From positions 28,310-92,309 of the forward strand of contig NZ_JAKYXC010000004.1 in the NCBI RefSeq assembly GCF_022538185.1: a DNA stretch of 64,000 nt, given 5' to 3'. Shown here piece after piece: positions 63,381 to 64,000 of this stretch (position 1 is its first letter; every line of letters begins with the position of its first letter). The position numbers were made by a program, and so were the translations under genes. The stretch comes from Microbacterium sp. CFH 31415. GTDB lineage: Bacteria > Actinomycetota > Actinomycetes > Actinomycetales > Microbacteriaceae. The notes beneath the pieces are model-generated. The model was not told where the DNA came from. It searched no databases and worked only from the letters and a program-made list of their open reading frames with translations.

Positions 63381-63907
63381 AGGGGAACCCTCAGCAGCAC
63401 TCCGAAGAGCACATAGATGAATGCGGTCACCGCGATCGGGTAGAGCACGAGGCCGAGCCAGCGCCGCTGGCCGAAGATGAGCATCAGCGACGCCATGAAG
63501 AGCGCGGTGATGATGGGGAACAGCTCGATGCGGTAGCCGAACGCGACCACCGATGCGACCGTCCAGAGCGCGACGTAGAGGCCGGTGAGCGCGCAGGTGG
63601 CGATGACGCGGACGACGCCGCCGGGCTGGATCGGTTCGATGTCCTCCCGCGAGGGCGCGGGGCGGGCGATCGCGATCACCAGCAGCGCGATCGACACCGC
63701 GACACCGGCCACGCCCAGCAGCAGTGGCCAGAAGCGCGCGTCGATCTGGCCGGGGGCGGCCTCCTGTCTCAGCGGGATCTGCGTGCCGAGGTAGAGGTAG
63801 GTCGCCGTGAAGGCGAGAGCCACCGCCGCGAACAGGATCTCGAGGGGGCGGGATGCCGCGGCCCCCGCCTGCTCGTCGGCTGCGACAGTGCTGTCCGATG
63901 TCGACAT
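63377..63907 (-). CDS. tctB: tripartite tricarboxylate transporter TctB family protein
   Basis: 176 residues with four helices after a 20-residue polar N-terminus; AAPGQIDARFWPLLLGVAG is the typical TctB loop. Small membrane subunit. RBS GGAGGAC 5 bases before ATG. Confidence 0.88.
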   Translation of the reverse strand: MSTSDSTVAADEQAGAAASRPLEILFAAVALAFTATYLYLGTQIPLRQEAAPGQIDARFWPLLLGVAGVAVSIALLVIAIARPAPSREDIEPIQPGGVVRVIATCALTGLYVALWTVASVVAFGYRIELFPIITALFMASLMLIFGQRRWLGLVLYPIAVTAFIYVLFGVLLRVPL

Positions 63908-63924
63908 GTCGTCCTCCGAAGGGT

Positions 63925-63950
63925 GGGGGGCGGGCTCTCGCCCGCCCCCC
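63925..63950 (-). terminator. intercistronic hairpin upstream of tctB
   Basis: GGGGGGCGGGC-TCTC-GCCCGCCCCCC, 11 G-C pairs, between the upstream gene's stop and tctB. Probably stabilises or partly terminates the upstream message, so the binding protein is made in excess over the permease. Confidence 0.7.
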
Positions 63951-63957
63951 GGACGGG

Positions 63958-64000
63958 TCAGCCCAGGAGGTCCTGGGAGAGGGGGAAAAGGGACAAGACG
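63958..64000 (-). CDS. C-terminus of an upstream gene, probably TctC binding protein (partial)
   Basis: Reading left from the right edge, the frame encodes VLSLFPLSQDLLG and stops at 63958. Only 13 residues are visible, so the identity rests on position: the solute-binding TctC gene usually precedes tctB-tctA. Confidence 0.4.
   Translation of the reverse strand, partial: VLSLFPLSQDLLG

Overview
The window is about 70% G+C with very dense coding, GTG starts and Asp-Ala/Ala-Ser runs written with a recurring GGATGCC/GGCATCC word. Together with a class III heat-shock operator (HAIR), a short ClpB, LAL-type LuxR and F420-type genes, this points to a high-GC actinobacterium, most likely Microbacteriaceae (Microbacterium or a close relative). 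I see a chromosomal segment with 65 protein genes (two cut by the window edges). I see no rRNA, tRNA, insertion sequence, prophage or CRISPR array, and no gap longer than about 230 bases. A distinctive feature is leaderless expression: some two dozen genes have a TANNNT-like -10 box only 6-7 bases before the start codon, and I used this to choose starts.

Layout. 0-2.2 kb: a HExxxH 'QEGLA' carboxypeptidase-like gene and an ATP-grasp ligase (peptide-type chemistry). 2.2-17.3 kb: housekeeping and stress genes (a catalytically degraded class A beta-lactamase-like protein, M13 peptidase, MATE exporter, TrmH methylase, MntH-MntR manganese pair with two palindromic operators, SDR, HAD phosphatase, pyrE, secreted trypsin, peptidase E, exonuclease III, phosphatase, NAD(P)H-hydrate dehydratase). 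17.4-28.5 kb: regulatory cassettes, each with visible operators or terminators (HxlR/VOC, NarL-type two-component system, FMN reductase, ABC exporter, thiolase, RraA, ArsR/MFS). 28.5-32.5 kb: a type III polyketide synthase-methyltransferase-flavoprotein operon facing a UbiA prenyltransferase, resembling an alkylresorcinol/alkylquinone pathway. 32.5-42.2 kb: HspR-type ClpB, dodecin, SulP permease, GlxA regulator, two GT4 glycosyltransferases, LLM oxidoreductase.

42.2-50.4 kb is the most interesting stretch. A MalT-like LuxR regulator sits among four promoters that all carry the same 17-bp dyad, TCRYCC-N5-GGGTGA, with its centre 31-32 bp upstream of a -10-like hexamer. The controlled genes would be two paralogous 70-86 aa proteins of unknown function, a cardiolipin synthase, a formylglycine-generating-enzyme-like protein, an AI-2E family permease and a SHOCT/DUF6325 operon. 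This looks like an undescribed cell-envelope regulon.

50.4-58.2 kb: potassium channel, DUF998 and second AI-2E permease, DUF2252 protein, and a 1113-residue LPTTG-anchored surface protein with six SpaA/DUF5979-like repeats. 58.2-64 kb: a reverse-strand catabolic operon with a tripartite tricarboxylate transporter (TctC partial, TctB, TctA), DapA-family aldolase, PfkB kinase and L-fucose/arabinose-isomerase-like enzyme, probably for a sugar acid or rare sugar.
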